Below, in pieces: positions 60,011 to 64,000 of a DNA stretch of 64,000 nucleotides (position 1 is its first letter; every line of letters starts with the position of its first letter). Source of the DNA: Thysanoteuthis rhombus. Its lineage: Eukaryota > Mollusca > Cephalopoda > Oegopsida > Thysanoteuthidae. The stretch is taken from NCBI GenBank assembly GCA_963457665.1, contig OY735206.1, positions 55,815,984 through 55,879,983 on the forward strand, in the 5' to 3' direction. Below the pieces are notes generated by a model. It saw only the letters and a program-made list of their open reading frames with translations. It did not search any database and was not told where the DNA came from. The position numbers and the translations under genes are program-made.

Positions 60011-60989
60011 AGTTTCGTGACATAGTTTGTTCTATTTCTGCGTGGTCGTCTTCCCGATATCCAAGCTTTTTGTATCTAATCCAGTGTCATTAGTGCAGTA
60101 TGTTGAGATTTTTTTCTTCTCAAATTTCAGAGCAAATGTGGAACAAATATTGGATAATCAAGTTTAGTTCCTCTTTAACCTCTTCAAAGGAAAACAAGAG
60201 CCTTCAAGATGTCTTTCTGTAATTGGTGCAATGTTGTAATAATATTACTTTCTTTCATAAAGCAAAAAAAAAATGAGTTATTTGCTATTTCAATATCAAG
60301 AGGTGTTTCTTTAAATAGTTTTCAGAAAAATATAATAGTTTGCCTTCTCGATGTTTTACGACCATAACCTCCATATATCCTGGGATACCAGCTGGGATGG
60401 TTATTTTCAGTAAGAAATATTCAAAACACACACACAAACAAAATCAGAGCATTTGCTAAATCAATCACATTTTTTTTTTATATTTCATCTCTGCTTTATT
60501 TTCTTATCACCTAATTTCGATCATGAAGTGATAAGGAATAAAAAACAAATGAAATCTAAGGAATGTGATCAATTTAGCGAATGTCTCAATATCCGTTTTC
60601 TTGGTATTATGATATTTTAAAGGGGACTTCCCACTTAATTCAATTAACTACATAGCGTTTTGGAGGTTTCAAAGAACTTCCACATAAAATTAACTTCATA
60701 TGCTCTCTCTTTTTTTCAATATGTAATAGTGTATTTAGGTAAATGTTAACCTTCTATACAAGTCTTGAGTCGACTTTGTTTTTTACCATAAGACGAACAA
60801 CAAAAACAATCCTCAACAAATTTTGAGATGTGGGAATTTGGCAGATTTTCTGTGCTGTCATGTTACATGTCACATAATATTACATAACCAACTGATATCG
60901 GTGGCTCTCTTACCGACTGAAGTAAATTTAAAAGTCTTACATATCTACAAAAAATGTGTTAAAGATATGCAAGATTTTTTTTCTCACTT

Positions 60990-61110
60990 TTATACATTTA
61001 TAAAGATAGCTGGTCCCTTATGTGATTCGAAATCACGACCGCTTGATTGCTGGCCGGTTCTCTCATGGACTTGGCCTAACAGACAAGTCTTATGTATCTG
61101 CAGATCATAT
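60990..61110 (-). mobile_element. tRNA-derived SINE head
   Basis: In the minus sense: TTAGGCCAAGTCCATGAGAG (A-box region), ACCGGCCAGCAATCAAGCGG (anticodon arm) and GTGATTTCGAATCAC (B-box). A clear tRNA layout without a matching acceptor stem. Confidence 0.55.
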
Positions 61111-62247
61111 AATAGTAATCGTTTTCAGTTGGAATAAAAGTAGGAATGGAATTTAATCCTGCAGCAGACAGGCTTGTTTACTATCATTTACGTGCGTTGA
61201 ACGCAATATGTATGATTATATCCCTCTCTATATTTTGATTCACATCGTATCATCTGCATAAAAGTTTGCTCTCGAGGGCTGTAATATTACCATAACATCA
61301 CCATAAACATTCTGCTGGCACACTTACATATTTATATTCCTTTACTCAACCAAAATCTTATCAGTCGTTTCTGTCCATTCATCATTCTTAGCCTGGAACA
61401 AAATAAACCTTACAATTCCCAACACGTTTGACGGCATCGTAGCATCCAGGAAGCCACTGAAAACTCGGAGAAAAGATGTGTGAAAAGAAGAAGTAGCTGA
61501 AAAGGTTATTTCATGTTTCCTGCTTTGGAGGAAATCCAGGGAAAAAATTGTGATTACTTCGTTTTTTTCCCCTCTTTTTTCTTCACTACTCTTTCCACAC
61601 GTGAATGCGTCATCTTTCTAACCTTTTTTTCTATGTCATAATCATACCTATGGCCACATCCAGTGTCACAGTGCCCAGCATCATAGAAACCACGTATTGG
61701 AATTACTACCCGTCGGGTCTTTTTCTATTATCAAGGGCTTACTTGATGGTATTAATCCATTTCCCTTTACATCGATTCAATGCAGCATATAAGGGAATTA
61801 CTGGTGGAAATGCCTGATATACATAGAGACAAAGTAAGTGAATTCAAGCAGTCATATGAAACATATCCCTAGGGTTCTCTTTTATGGAGGATTGATTAAC
61901 AAGCTAGTAAGCAGACCATTAATACTGACACGAATTTGATACTTACGTCATTTCAAACCCAAGAAGCCTTATGGTAGTCTCAGCTAAGATTACTAAATAT
62001 TTATATGAATATATACCAACCGGTCTTAGCAGCTAAGAATTTGTAAGAAGATTATTATTCAAAATTGTACGAATATGTGTTTGCAAGTAACTCTCTCTTT
62101 CCCTCTCTTACAAGCTCTCTTCCTATAAGTATATGTATAGACACATACACATGCATAAATACATACATAAATGTGTGTGCAACAATCGACATATACATGT
62201 GTAGACATACACATACACATACACATATGGTATTACTCCTATGTATA
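61111..62247. other. Non-coding stretch, nothing recognised
   Basis: Chance frames only. Confidence 0.4.
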
Positions 62248-62250
62248 GGT

Positions 62251-62329
<79 letters not shown>

Positions 62330-62336
62330 TGTGGGT
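62248..62336. repeat. (TG)n-(GA)n microsatellite
   Basis: A TG tract passes into about 45 bp of GA. Confidence 0.95.
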
Positions 62337-63599
62337 GTGTGAGTGAAAATTCACTGAGAAAATCATTGTTTTATGATGTTTCTTAAATGACTTATGGCGG
62401 GGCATAAGGTGAAGTATATTGAAGAAGTGAGGTTTGAAAATCGCATCAGGTCTCTCTTTTAAGTGGGCAGACTTGAAAATCAGCTTTTAAAATCCTTCCC
62501 AGCATTAAAGCTGTGATTTCTGACATCCTTGGAAATATGAAACTAGATCATTTATGTGGTTGAAAAGGTGATTTCATTATGAATCACTAAAAGAATTGCT
62601 ATCTTTTGAATGAAGCAAATGAGAAATGCGAGACTGAGACGAGTTGAAGGAGGAAGTTGTTGGCAATAGGAGACATTGATCATATTTGACAGATGGAAAT
62701 TACCGGAAGACAGTAGCAAGTGACCAACGCCATGTCATCATTCAATTACGAAATTATTTATTCATCGAATGTATAATATTCCATAATACACTTTCATATT
62801 TACTGTTTTTTTTGGGTTATAAACTTGCTTAAGAAACCAAAGTTATATAGTTATATTTTGGCAAAGCTTTTTAGTGGGAGCCAATGTTATTGATTGAAAT
62901 GCGATAAGTTTTGACCAGTTTTCTGCAGAGCACATACTGAAACAATTTGTAGGCTATAAGAATTATCAAATGAAAAGAAAAGAAAATTCGCCTACATGAT
63001 TTTAACATCAAGTTTTTTTTTCACATGTGGCGTGCCCTAAAGTAAGTCTCATATTTGTCTTCATTATCAGCAAGTAGAAATCCAGTTAACAGAGTGGCCC
63101 TCAGGATGAAAAAGAAAAAGGCCAATAACCAAATGAATAGAAAAAAAATTGTTAAATTGATAGAGGAATAAGAACCAAAAATAATTGCAGTAACAGAAAA
63201 AGTAGAAAAATCATAGTTATCGATTTGAGAGCGGGAAAATTAATTGGCAAAAAAACTGACTCATTTTCTATATCTATACTAAATTGGTAAAAATATTATT
63301 CATTAGAGATGAAAAGAGAAGATTAGATTCTATTTAATTAAAAAATCATGAAATAGATAAATTGGAAATTTGTCACGGGTATATAATTATGAAAGTAAAA
63401 TGAACAACTTGATGGATGAGTAGATAAACAAGATGAATAGACAGAGTGATGATTGATAAGTCTAAATACAATAACTAGATGCCAGCAAAGATTTGTTTAG
63501 GCTAGAAAAGAAGAGGAAATCAGCTGATTCAAATGTACAACTCAATACATAGGTCGATTGTAGGTTTTGTTTCATTACAGTGTCAGCAAAGGTTTGGCA
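62337..63599. other. AT-rich non-coding stretch
   Basis: Purine-rich in 63080-63480; no gene or element recognised. Confidence 0.4.
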
Positions 63600-64000
63600 A
63601 AACAAAAGAAATAAATTGATTTTTTTATGTATGTCATTTTTGGAGTCAACTGTGCTTGTCCTGGTTGACTTTTTTAACCCAACATTTTGGCTGTCATTCC
63701 CTACAGTCGTCTTCAGGTGACGGGTGGGATTATTTTTAATCGTCGAGACGGTGGGGACATGTCTCGATGAGCGTTTGGAAATGTTCGCATTCTACTGTCG
63801 ATTATCGGGCGTGGTTGATTTTTTTGTTTCGACAGTTTTAGCTGTAATCGATATCACATAACCGTGACTGTCAAGAGTTGATGTCATACGGAGGCGGATA
63901 TCAGTCGGACATGGTCAGTTGTATTTTCTTTGTGCTTGAAACCAGAGGCAGGTCACTAGTATCATTGTTCCAAGAAAAATGATAACACAAGGAATAGACC
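63600..64000 (-). repeat. Repeat with hairpin-GAAA-like module, runs off the window
   Basis: In the minus sense: CACCTGAAGACGACTGTAGG, GAATGACAGCC, AAAATGTTGGGTT, AAAAAAGTCAACCAGGACAA and GTTGACTCCAAAAATGACAT. CTGT...ACAG forms the hairpin. The sequence at 63725-64000 is GC-richer than its surroundings and probably belongs to the same element. Family not recognised. Confidence 0.4.

Noticed and set aside
62055-62405. 116-codon minus frame
   Set aside because: Low-complexity product of the TG and GA tracts.

Overview
This window looks like AT-rich intergenic or intronic DNA from an invertebrate animal, possibly a lophotrochozoan such as a cephalopod. That placement is a weak inference from the style of the repeats: long TA tracts, tRNA-derived SINEs and RTE-type LINEs. 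No species can be named from the sequence. No bacterial-type gene organisation is present, and nearly all long open frames come from microsatellites (Ile-Tyr or Leu-Ser-Ile-Tyr strings) or from the antisense or wrong frames of retrotransposon fragments.

Most of what can be identified is decayed retrotransposon. The main family, called RTE-A here, is a non-LTR element of RTE type. It has about 18 5'-truncated fragments on both strands. Copies that keep the 3' end stop at the same place: the end of the reverse-transcriptase ORF, a stop, then an (ATG)n tail seen as (CAT)n for minus-strand copies. Other LINE material includes a related RTE at 32.3-33.2 kb, a third LINE at 33.6-34.2 kb, an R2/R4-like element with AAT tails at 41.6-42.6 kb, and two short LINE-like C-termini at 16.7 and 59.8 kb. 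tRNA-derived SINEs lie at 8.2, 20.5, 31.9, 37.9, 43.9, 54.4, 59.1, 59.3 and 61.0 kb.

Several repeats match no family I know. These are a 272/271-bp pair (9.75 and 51.16 kb) with the same right end, a roughly 120-bp tandem array at 52.3 kb, a diverged array of roughly 300-bp units at 26 kb, a purine-rich block at 17.6-18.3 kb and a G-poor block at 30.7-31.45 kb. A hairpin followed by GAAAC or GAAAT recurs in four otherwise unlike repeats.

Host-gene evidence is thin. The best candidate is a 142-codon ATG frame on the minus strand at 29213-29641. Next is a pair of exon-like blocks at 14035-14338 with phase-compatible splice sites, inside a longer coding-like block. A 51-residue minus-strand frame at 31383-31538 with a membrane-type helix is weaker. 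No rRNA, functional tRNA, CRISPR array or convincing promoter was found. All family assignments are by eye, without any search.
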